A stretch of 64,000 nucleotides of DNA, taken from positions 124,001 to 188,000 of the forward strand of contig NZ_JBAMDD010000002.1 of the NCBI RefSeq assembly GCF_036961565.1, written 5' to 3'. A model generated the notes under the pieces. The model was given only the letters and a program-made list of their open reading frames with translations, ran no database searches and was not told where the DNA came from. Origin of the DNA: Chitinimonas sp036961565 (GTDB taxonomy: Bacteria > Pseudomonadota > Gammaproteobacteria > Burkholderiales > Chitinimonadaceae). The first letter of the stretch is position 1, and each line of letters opens with the position of its first letter. This document shows positions 36,401 to 44,720 of this stretch, in pieces. A program made the position numbers and the translations under genes.

Positions 36401-36986
36401 CGTAGTTCTCCTCGCGGATGATGCGCGGCGTGATTTCGCGCGGCTCGATGGTCACAGGCTGGTAGATCACCCGCCCCTGGGTCGGGTCGTAGCGCATCTC
36501 GACGTGACCGGACAGGGGGAAATCCTTGCGGAAGGGATGACCGACGAAACCATAGTCAGTCAGAATGCGGCGCAGGTCCGGATGGCCGGTGAAGACGATG
36601 CCGTACAGGTCGAACGCTTCGCGCTCAAACCAGTTGAGGCCAGGCCAGACATCAATCATGGAAGGCATCACCGGCAGCTCGTCGTCGCCACAAAAGACGC
36701 GGACGCGCAGGCGCACGTTATGCACCAGCGACAGCAGATGGTAGACGACAGCAAAGCGTGCGCCATCCCAGCCACCCTCCTTATAGGTGCTGTAGTCCAG
36801 ACCACAAAGATCGATACAGCTCTTGAGCTGCAGCGATTCATGATCACACAGGGTACGGGCAATCGCCGGCCAGTCGGCCACCTTGACTACCAGGGTCAGT
36901 TCACCCAGTGCCTCTGTCAAGGAAACGGCCTTGTCACCCAAGGCCGTTTGCAGCGATTGTTGCAGCGCTTCGAGTTTGGTCGCCAT
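36393..36986 (-). CDS. nuoC: NADH-quinone oxidoreductase subunit C
   Basis: A 197-residue peripheral subunit (30-kDa type). The family signature ends FEREAFDLYGIVFTGHPDLRRILTDYGFVGHPFRKDFPL. It is separate from nuoD here, unlike the fused NuoCD of enterobacteria. It stabilises the NuoB/NuoD junction. Confidence 0.98.
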   Translation of the reverse strand: MATKLEALQQSLQTALGDKAVSLTEALGELTLVVKVADWPAIARTLCDHESLQLKSCIDLCGLDYSTYKEGGWDGARFAVVYHLLSLVHNVRLRVRVFCGDDELPVMPSMIDVWPGLNWFEREAFDLYGIVFTGHPDLRRILTDYGFVGHPFRKDFPLSGHVEMRYDPTQGRVIYQPVTIEPREITPRIIREENYGG

Positions 36987-37000
36987 GATGCGTATCTTGG

Positions 37001-37495
37001 TTAACGCGCGATGGTATTGGTGCGCTTGATCTTGTTCTGGAGCTGTATCAGGCCATAAAGCAAGGCCTCAGCTGTCGGCGGACAGCCCGGCACGTAGACA
37101 TCGACCGGCACTATGCGATCGCAACCACGCACCACGGAATAGGAATAGTGATAATAGCCACCACCGTTGGCGCACGAGCCCATGGAGAGCACCCAGCGGG
37201 GCTCAGGCATCTGGTCGTACACCTTGCGCAAGGCAGGTGCCATCTTGTTGCAGAGGGTGCCCGCAACAATCATCAGGTCGGACTGACGCGGACTGGGCCG
37301 GAACACGATACCAAAACGGTCAAGGTCATAACGGGCCGCGCCCGCATGCATCATCTCAACCGCGCAACAGGCCAGACCAAAGGTCATGGGCCAGAGCGAG
37401 CCGGTACGCGTCCAATTGACCACCGTGTCCACCGTGGTCGTCACGAAGCCCTTTTCCATCACCCCTTGGGTGACGGGATTCTCGGCTACTCCCAT
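37001..37495 (-). CDS. nuoB: NADH-quinone oxidoreductase subunit B
   Basis: A 164-residue subunit carrying the terminal 4Fe-4S cluster N2. Cysteines are in FGLACCAVEMM, GSCANGGGYYHYSYSV and VPGCPPTAEALLYG. The chosen start (MGVAENPV, 37495) overlaps the nuoA stop by 10 bp; a slightly longer frame exists but lacks support. Confidence 0.97.
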   Translation of the reverse strand: MGVAENPVTQGVMEKGFVTTTVDTVVNWTRTGSLWPMTFGLACCAVEMMHAGAARYDLDRFGIVFRPSPRQSDLMIVAGTLCNKMAPALRKVYDQMPEPRWVLSMGSCANGGGYYHYSYSVVRGCDRIVPVDVYVPGCPPTAEALLYGLIQLQNKIKRTNTIAR

Positions 37496-37854
37496 TCCAG
37501 CGCACCTTTCATCCACTCATAGATGAAGCCAACCACCAGAATACCGAGGAATACCATCATCGCCAGGAAACCGGGAAAGCCGATTTCCTTGATGACAGCC
37601 GCCCAAGGCAGCAGGAAGGCCACTTCAAGATCAAACAGGATAAACAGGATGGCCACGAGGTAGTAACGCACATCAAACTGCATGCGCGCATCCTCGAACG
37701 CCTCAAAGCCGCATTCGTAGGGAGAGAGCTTTTCCGAGTCAGGACGATTGGTGCCCAGCAGCAGGCCAACCACCTTGCCCAGCGCCATAGGGGCAACACC
37801 AACCAGCAGACCCACCACCATGAATAGCAGGACCGGGAAGTAGTTCTCGAGCAT
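37486..37854 (-). CDS. nuoA: NADH-quinone oxidoreductase subunit A
   Basis: A 122-residue membrane subunit with three helices and the conserved loop SPYECGFEAFEDARMQFDVRYYL. It is the first gene of the nuo operon. About 105 bp lie between it and tRNA-Leu. This stretch holds an inverted repeat, ATGGAAG/CTTCCAT at 37894-37912, which could be an operator, but I cannot assign a regulator or a clear promoter. Confidence 0.97.
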   Translation of the reverse strand: MLENYFPVLLFMVVGLLVGVAPMALGKVVGLLLGTNRPDSEKLSPYECGFEAFEDARMQFDVRYYLVAILFILFDLEVAFLLPWAAVIKEIGFPGFLAMMVFLGILVVGFIYEWMKGALEWE

Positions 37855-37960
37855 GGAAGCTCCCAGGTACGGTTTACAAGTTTATTAGACGTGATGGAAG
37901 TCTAGCTTCCATTGACACCATGGCAACCACAATAGACGGTTAACCATGGATTTTTGAATT

Positions 37961-38045
37961 TGGTGCCGACAGTGAGACTCGAACTCACACAGCTTGCGCC
38001 ACTACCCCCTCAAGATAGCGTGTCTACCAATTTCACCATGTCGGC
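37961..38045 (-). tRNA. tRNA-Leu (GAG)
   Basis: An 85-base class II tRNA with a long variable arm and encoded CCA. The acceptor stem is GCCGACA/TGTCGGC, and the anticodon stem CTATC/GGTAG holds the loop TTGAGGG, giving anticodon GAG. It lies between secG and nuoA, the common betaproteobacterial secG-tRNA-Leu-nuoA order. Confidence 0.97.
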
Positions 38046-38084
38046 AGCGGACCAAATTTTTTGAACAGCTTTTTTGAACAACAA

Positions 38085-38453
38085 TCAGTTCGGGATACTA
38101 CCCTGCTTGCTGTCTTGCGCTGGAGCAGCCGGCGCAGCCTGCTTGTCGGCAGCAGGCTTATCACCCACCACAGTCGACATCACACCTGCATCCGCCTTGC
38201 CCATCGGCTTGGATTCAATCAAAACCAAACCAATCAAAGAAGCGAAAAAGATTATAGCACAGTATTTGGTAGCCCTACTCAGGAAATTTGCCGAACCACT
38301 GGAGCCAAACAAACTACCCGCAGAGCCAGTACCAAAAGCCGCACCCGCATCAGCACCCTTACCCTGCTGCAGCAACACCAGCACGATAACGCCCACAGCC
38401 GCCAACAAATTGACAACCTGGATCAGGCTTTTCCACAAATGTAAGTCTTCCAT
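38085..38453 (-). CDS. secG: Protein translocase subunit SecG
   Basis: A 122-residue inner-membrane protein with two hydrophobic segments flanking the glycine/serine-rich cytosolic loop LLQQGKGADAGAAFGTGSAG. It stimulates the SecYEG channel. The C-terminal tail is alanine/lysine/proline-rich, as in other betaproteobacterial SecG. It follows tpiA by 6 bp. Confidence 0.95.
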   Translation of the reverse strand: MEDLHLWKSLIQVVNLLAAVGVIVLVLLQQGKGADAGAAFGTGSAGSLFGSSGSANFLSRATKYCAIIFFASLIGLVLIESKPMGKADAGVMSTVVGDKPAADKQAAPAAPAQDSKQGSIPN

Positions 38454-38459
38454 ACCCTC

Positions 38460-39185
38460 TCAACCCGCAGCGCGACATATCGCGCCGAATTCTCTTGCAT
38501 CCAGCGAAGCACCACCCACCAACACACCATCCACAGCCGTCAGAGCCATGATGTCAGCAGCATTGCTTGCCTTGACACTACCACCATAAAGCACCGCATA
38601 CGCGGGACCCAGGCAGCGCTTGATAAACTCATGCATGGACGAAATCTGCTCATTCGAAGCAGCCCGCCCCGTACCTATCGCCCAGACCGGCTCGTAAGCC
38701 ACGCAAAACCGCTCCGGACCCGCCCCCCGCGCCATCAACGTATGCAGTTGCGCGAGTTGCGATTCTATTCTTGCCTCAGCCCCGCCCGAATCGCGCTCCG
38801 CCAGGGTCTCGCCCACGCAGAATACGCCAAACAGGCCCACCTCCAGCAGCCGCGCCAGCTTGGTAATCACCGCAGCATCCGTCTCGGCAAAATACCGACG
38901 GCGCTCCGAGTGACCCACAATCGCCAGACTGCAGCCCACATCCTTAAGCATGCGGGCAGACACCTCGCCAGTGTAGGCACCATCACCATACTCACTGACA
39001 TTCTGCGCCCCCACCCGGATGGGCGATGCGGCCAACCTATCCACCGCAGCAGACAGATAAGGTGCCGGCACGCAAACCGACACGTCGGCGGAAAAGCGCT
39101 CCACAGACAACTGATCAAGGACCTCGCCCATCACAGCAGCCGAGCCATTCATCTTCCAGTTGCCGACCACCTGCTTGCGCATCAT
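38460..39185 (-). CDS. tpiA: Triose-phosphate isomerase
   Basis: A 241-residue TIM-barrel enzyme that interconverts glyceraldehyde 3-phosphate and dihydroxyacetone phosphate. All catalytic residues are present: K11 in GNWKMNG, H92 in IVGHSERR and E165 in AYEPVWAIGTG. It is slightly shorter than the usual 250 residues. Two ATGs lie in tandem at the start (39185, 39182). It leads the tpiA-secG unit from its own promoter. Confidence 0.97.
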   Translation of the reverse strand: MMRKQVVGNWKMNGSAAVMGEVLDQLSVERFSADVSVCVPAPYLSAAVDRLAASPIRVGAQNVSEYGDGAYTGEVSARMLKDVGCSLAIVGHSERRRYFAETDAAVITKLARLLEVGLFGVFCVGETLAERDSGGAEARIESQLAQLHTLMARGAGPERFCVAYEPVWAIGTGRAASNEQISSMHEFIKRCLGPAYAVLYGGSVKASNAADIMALTAVDGVLVGGASLDAREFGAICRAAG

Positions 39186-39217
39186 CGGTACCTATCCACA
39201 CCCAGCAAAGGCCGCGC

Positions 39218-39247
39218 ATTCTACAGGGCTGCCCGGTAGCGCGTCAA
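39218..39247 (-). promoter_or_regulatory. Promoter of tpiA-secG
   Basis: On the minus strand: TTGACG (39242-39247), 18-bp spacer, TAGAAT (39218-39223), then GCGCGGCC. It lies 33 bp before the tpiA start codon. Confidence 0.75.
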
Positions 39248-39280
39248 ACCGGCGCGACATCGCCCACCCCGCCGCAAAAG

Positions 39281-39314
39281 TTGTAATGTGGCTGAAATAT
39301 ACGATGATTATCAT
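39281..39314 (+). promoter_or_regulatory. Candidate Pho box and -10 box of pstS
   Basis: TTGTAAT (39281-39287) and CTGAAAT (39292-39298) are 7-bp direct repeats with a 4-bp gap, the layout of a PhoB site (consensus CTGTCAT, each 5 of 7). Ten bases on lies TATCAT (39309-39314), a fair -10 box. The weak -35 is expected for a PhoB-activated promoter. The -10 overlaps a palindrome, GATGATTATCATC (39303-39315). Confidence 0.55.
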
Positions 39315-39418
39315 CACTTCCGTTTGCAGAGCCTAGGTAGCAGTACAGGGCCTCACCCAGCCGCCGGCTTCGCGAGTTACCGCACTATCGGAACAGTCAA
39401 ATCAAACGGAGAGTCACC

Positions 39419-40456
39419 ATGTACCAGTCCCTTGGCCGCAAAATGGTCGCCATCGCCATCATGAGCCTGGGTGTTGCCCACGCTGCCGACATCACCGGTG
39501 CCGGTGCCAGCTTCCCGTATCCACTGTACTCCAAGTGGGCCGAGGTCTATAAGCAGAAGACCGGCAACGGCCTCAACTACCAGTCCATCGGTTCAGGCGG
39601 TGGTATCAAGCAGATACAGGCCAAGACCGTAGACTTTGGCGCCTCCGACGCCCCGATGAAGCCCGAAGAGCTGAGCAAGCATGGCCTGCAGCAGTTCCCC
39701 ACCGTCATGGGTGGCGTAGTACCGGTTTACAACCTGCCCGGCATTGCCGCCGGCCAGGTCAAGCTGACCCCGGCCGTCTTGGCAGATATCTACCTGGGTA
39801 AGGTCAAGTCCTGGAACGACCCCGCCATCGTCGCACTGAACAAGGGCGTCACCCTGCCAGCCCTGGCCATCAACATCGTCCGCCGTGCAGATGGTTCGGG
39901 CACCACCTTTATCTTCACCAACTACCTGTCCAAGGTCAGCCCGGATTGGAAATCCAAGGTCGGTGAAGGCACGGCCGTGGCCTGGCCCGCCGGTATTGGC
40001 GGCAAGGGCAATGAAGGGGTGGCAGCCTACGTCCAGCGCCTCAAGGGCGCCATAGGCTACGTGGAGTACGCCTATGCCAAGAAGAACAAGCTGAGCCACG
40101 TTGCCCTGCAGAACAAGGATGGCGCCTACGTACACCCGAGCGAAGAGTCGTTCAAGGCTGCCGCCGCCTATGCAGACTGGAAGAACGCCCCTGGCTTCTA
40201 CGAAATCCTCACCAATGAGCCCGGCAAGAATTCCTGGCCCATCGTCGGCGCCACCTTTGTGCTGATGCACAAGAAGCAGGACAAGGTTGCCAACGCCCAG
40301 GAAGTGCTGAAGTTCTTTGACTGGGCCTATAGCGCCGAAGCCGACAAGATGGCCCTGGATCTGGACTACATCCCCATGCCGGATGAAGTCGTTGCCCAGA
40401 TCAAGGCCTCCTGGAAGCAGATGACCGACACAGCCGGAACCATCGTTCTGAAGTAA
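39419..40456 (+). CDS. pstS: Phosphate ABC transporter substrate-binding protein PstS
   Basis: A 345-residue periplasmic phosphate-binding protein. A signal peptide ends at AHA (about residue 22), and ADITGAGASFPYPLYSKWAE is the standard mature N-terminus; RADGSGTTFIFTNYLS holds phosphate ligands. CGGAGAG precedes the start. It is the first gene of pstSCAB and is followed by a strong hairpin before pstC. Confidence 0.97.
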   Translation: MYQSLGRKMVAIAIMSLGVAHAADITGAGASFPYPLYSKWAEVYKQKTGNGLNYQSIGSGGGIKQIQAKTVDFGASDAPMKPEELSKHGLQQFPTVMGGVVPVYNLPGIAAGQVKLTPAVLADIYLGKVKSWNDPAIVALNKGVTLPALAINIVRRADGSGTTFIFTNYLSKVSPDWKSKVGEGTAVAWPAGIGGKGNEGVAAYVQRLKGAIGYVEYAYAKKNKLSHVALQNKDGAYVHPSEESFKAAAAYADWKNAPGFYEILTNEPGKNSWPIVGATFVLMHKKQDKVANAQEVLKFFDWAYSAEADKMALDLDYIPMPDEVVAQIKASWKQMTDTAGTIVLK

Positions 40457-40468
40457 ACTCAGCGCCCT

Positions 40469-40535
40469 TTCCGCATCCCTGGGTGCGGAATCGCAAGCCA
40501 CGGCAGGGATTGATGACGTTCATCAATGCCTGCCG
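40469..40535 (+). promoter_or_regulatory. Two hairpins in the pstS-pstC gap
   Basis: Hairpin 1 is TTCCGCATCC/GGGTGCGGAA (40469-40490). Hairpin 2 is CGGCAGG-G-ATTGATGA, loop CGT, TCATCAAT-G-CCTGCCG (40501-40535), 15 pairs with one mismatch, then CTTTGTT. Together they could stabilise the pstS RNA end and stop part of the transcripts, so that the binding protein is made in excess over the permease. Confidence 0.7.
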
Positions 40536-40556
40536 CTTTGTTCGTAACAACGCGAG

Positions 40557-41561
40557 ATGCCCATGCCCGAAAAAGCCCGACCACCGCGCTTCCAACTGGC
40601 TGATGCCGTATTTTTCAATCTGACCCGTGGCGCAGCCTTCCTGGTTCTGGCGCTGCTGACCGGCATCATATTGTCGCTGGTGCATGGCAGCTGGGATTCC
40701 ATTACCCACTTCGGCTACAAGTTCATCTTTTCCTCATCCTGGGATCCGGTTGCCGAGGACTTTGGTGCCTGGCGGCCCATCCAGGGCACCCTGATCACCT
40801 CCTTCATCGCACTGCTGATCGCCGTGCCGGTGAGCTTCGGCATTGCCCTGTTCCTGACCGAACTGGCACCCGCCTGGCTCCGTCGCCCGCTGGGCATCGC
40901 CATCGAACTGCTGGCGGGCATCCCCTCCATCATTTACGGCATCTGGGGCCTCTTCGTCGTCGCCCCCATCCTGATGGATGGCCTGCCCATCAAGCTGGGC
41001 GAGACTGTACTGTTCACCATACCACCCATACAACCCTGGCTGACCGAAGCCACGGCCGGCATTCCGCTTATCGGCAAGCTGTTTGACGGCCCACCGTTCG
41101 GCATAGGCATGTTCACGGCCGGCTTGATCCTGGCCATCATGATCATTCCCTATATTGCATCGGTAATGCGCGACGTATTCGAGATCGTCCCCGCCATGCT
41201 GAAGGAATCGGCTTATGGCCTGGGCGCCACGACCTGGGAGGTAGTGTGGAACGTGGTGTTGCCCTACACCCGTAGCGGCGTCATCGGCGGCATCATGCTG
41301 GGATTGGGACGGGCGCTAGGCGAAACCATGGCCGTCACCTTCGTCATTGGCAACTCCTACGACGCCATCGAGTCGCTATTCCACCCCGGCAACTCCATCG
41401 CCTCCATCCTGGCCAACGAGTTCGCCGAAGCCAGCGCGGCACTCCACTACGGCGCGCTGATCGAGATGGGCCTGATACTCTTCCTCATCACCTTCGTGGT
41501 GCTGTCCTGCTCCAAACTGCTGTTGCTGCGCCTGCAAAAGGGCGATGGCAGCCATAGCTGA
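40557..41561 (+). CDS. pstC: Phosphate ABC transporter permease PstC
   Basis: A 334-residue permease with six predicted membrane helices. The binding-protein-dependent transport signature lies in SAYGLGATTWEVVWNVVLPYTRSGVIGGIMLGLGRALGETMA, the EAA loop that docks onto PstB. It is slightly longer than the E. coli protein. A second ATG two codons downstream is an alternative start. Confidence 0.96.
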   Translation: MPMPEKARPPRFQLADAVFFNLTRGAAFLVLALLTGIILSLVHGSWDSITHFGYKFIFSSSWDPVAEDFGAWRPIQGTLITSFIALLIAVPVSFGIALFLTELAPAWLRRPLGIAIELLAGIPSIIYGIWGLFVVAPILMDGLPIKLGETVLFTIPPIQPWLTEATAGIPLIGKLFDGPPFGIGMFTAGLILAIMIIPYIASVMRDVFEIVPAMLKESAYGLGATTWEVVWNVVLPYTRSGVIGGIMLGLGRALGETMAVTFVIGNSYDAIESLFHPGNSIASILANEFAEASAALHYGALIEMGLILFLITFVVLSCSKLLLLRLQKGDGSHS

Positions 41562-41578
41562 GCACGGGGATACTAGAT

Positions 41579-42424
41579 ATGAACCAGTCACTCTACCTGC
41601 GCCGTCGCCTCATCAACGGCTTCAATCTCACCATGTCCACCCTGACCATGCTGTTCGGTCTGTTCTGGCTGTCGTGGATACTCTTTACCCTGTTCAGCAA
41701 TGGCTTGTCCGCCATCAATCTGGATGTATTCCTGCACGATACTCCAGCGCCCGATAGCGAAGGCGGCGGCCTGCGCAATGCCATCTTCGGCAGCCTTATG
41801 ATGGCAGCCGGCGGCACCGCCATCGGCACACCGATAGGCATCATGGCCGGCATCTACCTGGCAGAGTACGGCCAGCGTGGCTGGCTGGCCCCAACAGCCC
41901 GCTTCATCAACGACATCCTACTGTCAGCCCCATCCATTGTGATCGGTCTGTTTGTATGGATTGCCTATGTGCAGCATGTGGGCCACTTCTCCGCCTGGGC
42001 CGGCAGCTTTGCCCTGGCCCTGCTGGTGATACCTGTGGTACTGCGCACCACCGAAAACATGCTGCGGCTGGTGCCACACAGCATGCGCGAGGCCGCCTAT
42101 GCCTTGGGCGCACCGCGCTGGAAGGTGGTGACTGCCGTCACCCTGCGCGCCTCCAAGGCCGGCGTGCTCACCGGCATCCTGCTGGCCGTGTCGCGCATCT
42201 CCGGCGAGACCGCGCCACTGCTGTTCACCGCGCTTAACAACCAGTTCTTCAGCGCCGACATGAACGCACCGATGGCCAACCTGCCGGTGGTGATCTTCCG
42301 CTTTGCCATGAGCCCGCACGACAACTGGATCAAGCTGGCCTGGGCTGCGGCCCTGATCGTGACCCTGGCAGTACTGGCGCTCAATATTATTGCCCGCGTG
42401 CTGCTCAAGAAAGACCAAGCCTAA
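41579..42424 (+). CDS. pstA: Phosphate ABC transporter permease PstA
   Basis: A 281-residue permease with six predicted helices, the partner of PstC. The EAA loop is REAAYALGAPRWKVVTAVTL followed by GILLAVSRISGETAPLLFTA. It lies 17 bp after pstC and 38 bp before pstB. Confidence 0.96.
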   Translation: MNQSLYLRRRLINGFNLTMSTLTMLFGLFWLSWILFTLFSNGLSAINLDVFLHDTPAPDSEGGGLRNAIFGSLMMAAGGTAIGTPIGIMAGIYLAEYGQRGWLAPTARFINDILLSAPSIVIGLFVWIAYVQHVGHFSAWAGSFALALLVIPVVLRTTENMLRLVPHSMREAAYALGAPRWKVVTAVTLRASKAGVLTGILLAVSRISGETAPLLFTALNNQFFSADMNAPMANLPVVIFRFAMSPHDNWIKLAWAAALIVTLAVLALNIIARVLLKKDQA

Positions 42425-42462
42425 GCCGGCCGACTGATGACATTGCAAGAAAGTCCAACACC

Positions 42463-43233
42463 ATGACCGCGACCTCCTCCACGCCCAAATTGGCTGTCCG
42501 TAGCTTGAACTTCTACTACGGCAACTTCCATGCGCTGAAGAACATCCATCTCGACATCCCCGAGAAGAAAGTCACCGCCTTCATCGGCCCTTCCGGCTGC
42601 GGCAAGTCCACCCTGCTGCGCACCTTCAATCGCATGTACGATCTCTACCCCAAGCTCCGCGCCGAGGGGGAAATCCTGCTGAATGGCGAGAATGTGCTGA
42701 ACAGCCAGACCGATCTGAACATGTTGCGTGCCAAGGTCGGCATGGTGTTCCAGAAGCCCACCCCCTTCCCCATGTCCATCTACGACAACATCGCCTTTGG
42801 CGTGAAGCTCTACGAAAAGCTGAGCCGCGCCGAGATGGACGACCGGGTGGAATGGGCGCTGCAAAAGGCTGCGCTGTGGAACGAGGTCAAGGACAAGCTG
42901 CGGCAATCGGGCCTGGGCCTGTCCGGCGGTCAGCAGCAGCGCCTCTGTATCGCTCGCGCCGTGGCCGTCAAGCCCGAAGTGCTTCTACTGGATGAACCTA
43001 CCTCGGCGCTGGACCCCATCTCCACCGCCCATATCGAGGAGCTGGTGCACGAGCTCAAGCAGGACTACACCATCGCCATGGTGACCCACAATATGCAGCA
43101 GGCCGCTCGGGTCTCGGATATCACCGCCTATATGTACCTGGGCGAGCTGGTCGAAGTGGGTGGCACCGACCAGATATTCACCAAGCCGGCGCGTAAGGAA
43201 ACAGAAGACTACATCACCGGCAAATTCGGCTAG
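42463..43233 (+). CDS. pstB: Phosphate ABC transporter ATP-binding protein PstB
   Basis: A 256-residue ABC ATPase. Walker A is GPSGCGKST, the signature LSGGQQQRL, Walker B LLLDEPTSALDP, and the PstB-typical FNRMYDLYP stretch follows Walker A. It drives phosphate uptake through PstCA. The usual neighbours phoU, phoB and phoR are absent: the next gene is glmM on the opposite strand. Confidence 0.97.
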   Translation: MTATSSTPKLAVRSLNFYYGNFHALKNIHLDIPEKKVTAFIGPSGCGKSTLLRTFNRMYDLYPKLRAEGEILLNGENVLNSQTDLNMLRAKVGMVFQKPTPFPMSIYDNIAFGVKLYEKLSRAEMDDRVEWALQKAALWNEVKDKLRQSGLGLSGGQQQRLCIARAVAVKPEVLLLDEPTSALDPISTAHIEELVHELKQDYTIAMVTHNMQQAARVSDITAYMYLGELVEVGGTDQIFTKPARKETEDYITGKFG

Positions 43234-43246
43234 GCCGTATGCCGCA

Positions 43247-43265
43247 GAGGGCGCCTTGCGCCCTC
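43247..43265 (+). other. Hairpin after pstB
   Basis: GAGGGCGC-CTT-GCGCCCTC, a stable stem without a T run, 14 bp after the pstB stop and just before the main terminator. Confidence 0.6.
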
Positions 43266-43274
43266 CCTGCCAAA

Positions 43275-43306
43275 CAAAAGGCGACGGTTGCAACCGTCGC
43301 CTTTTG
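43275..43306. terminator. Bidirectional terminator between pstB and glmM
   Basis: A 32-bp perfect palindrome centred on GGTTGCAACC with AAAA/TTTT arms. It serves the convergent pstB and glmM transcripts. Confidence 0.9.
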
Positions 43307-43327
43307 ATTTAGCTACCGCGCACCACG

Positions 43328-44677
43328 CTATAAGGCAGCCTGAGCCACCACTTCAGACAAGCGCTCCGCCCAGCGCTCGGTCAGCGCCATATCATCAGCC
43401 TCTACCATCACCCGTAGCACCGGCTCAGTACCCGAAGGACGCAGCAACACCCTGCCCCGACCCGACAACTCACACTCCGCCTCGACCAGTGCAGCCTGTA
43501 TGGTAAGGCTGTCGCGGAAATCAAAGCCTTTTTGTATCTTCACATTGCGCAGTATCTGCGGATAGATCGTCAGATCGGCACAGAACTCCGCCAGACTGCG
43601 GCCCGACAGCCGCACAGCAGCCAACACCTGCAGGGCAGAGACTATGCCATCCCCGGTGCTGTGCTTGTCCAGGCACAGCAGGTGGCCGGAATTCTCACCA
43701 CCCAGTTGCCAGCCTTTTTCCTTCAACACTTCCAGCACATAGCGGTCACCCACCTTGGCCCGGGCAAACGGGATATCCAGCCGTGCCAGCGCATGCTCCA
43801 GCCCCAGGTTGGACATCAGCGTCCCGACGGCGCCCCCCTGCAGCAGCTGCTGCTCCTGGCGGAAGCGTGCCATCACATAGAGCAGCTGGTCGCCGTCGTA
43901 GAGGCGCCCCTCGCTGTCTGCCATCATCAGACGGTCACCATCACCATCCAGGGCAATGCCGAAATCGGCTTTCTCGGCCAGCACCCGTTGGCGCATGGCC
44001 TCCGGCTCGGTAGCCCCCACGCCCTCGTTGATATTGAGGCCGTTGGGCTGGTTGCCCATGGCAATGACATCCGCGCCCAGCTCATCGAACACATGCGGCG
44101 CAATCTGGTAGCCGGCGCCATGGGCGCAATCGACCACGATCCTGACTCCGCGCAGGTCGTAGTCATTGGGAAAGGTGCTCTTGCAGAATTCAATGTAGCG
44201 ACCTGCCGCATCCACTACCCGCCACGCCTTGCCCAGTTGGTCAGCCGCCACGCAGTTGAGCGGCCTGTCCAGCTCAGCCTCGATCTCCAGCTCCACCGCA
44301 TCGTCTAGCTTGAGCCCGCCTTCACCAAAGAACTTGATCCCATTGTCCTCGAAGGGGTTGTGCGAGGCCGAGATCACCACGCCGGCCGAAAGGCGCAGGG
44401 CGCGGGTCAGGTAAGCTACGCCCGGGGTAGTCAAGGGCCCCGTCAGATGTACATCCACGCCGGCAGCCGACAGGCCCGCCTGCAGCGCAGACTCCAGCAT
44501 ATAACCCGATATCCGGGTGTCCTTGCCTATCAGCACCGCAGCATGGATACCACCGCCCCGGCGGGCAGATAGCACCTTACCGGCCGCATAGCCCAGCCGC
44601 ATGGCAAAGTCCGGGGTAATCGGGTAGTCACCCACGCGGCCACGCACGCCATCCGTGCCGAAGTATTTCCTGCTCAT
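43328..44677 (-). CDS. glmM: Phosphoglucosamine mutase
   Basis: A 449-residue enzyme that converts glucosamine 6-phosphate to glucosamine 1-phosphate for peptidoglycan and LPS precursors. The catalytic serine is in VISASHNP (S105), the metal loop is ALDGDGDRLM and the sugar loop GGENSGHLL. The chosen ATG (44677) has GGGAG upstream; a GTG two codons earlier is possible. It follows folP, as in E. coli and most proteobacteria. Confidence 0.97.
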   Translation of the reverse strand: MSRKYFGTDGVRGRVGDYPITPDFAMRLGYAAGKVLSARRGGGIHAAVLIGKDTRISGYMLESALQAGLSAAGVDVHLTGPLTTPGVAYLTRALRLSAGVVISASHNPFEDNGIKFFGEGGLKLDDAVELEIEAELDRPLNCVAADQLGKAWRVVDAAGRYIEFCKSTFPNDYDLRGVRIVVDCAHGAGYQIAPHVFDELGADVIAMGNQPNGLNINEGVGATEPEAMRQRVLAEKADFGIALDGDGDRLMMADSEGRLYDGDQLLYVMARFRQEQQLLQGGAVGTLMSNLGLEHALARLDIPFARAKVGDRYVLEVLKEKGWQLGGENSGHLLCLDKHSTGDGIVSALQVLAAVRLSGRSLAEFCADLTIYPQILRNVKIQKGFDFRDSLTIQAALVEAECELSGRGRVLLRPSGTEPVLRVMVEADDMALTERWAERLSEVVAQAAL

Positions 44678-44720
44678 GCTCACTCCCTGCTTTGGTCCGC
44701 CATGTTCGTCATGGCATGGT

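Noticed and set aside
39303..39315. Fur box upstream of pstS
   Set aside because: The palindrome GATGATTATCATC is only a partial match to the 19-bp Fur site, and the gene content points to phosphate, so I used it only as part of the candidate Pho promoter.
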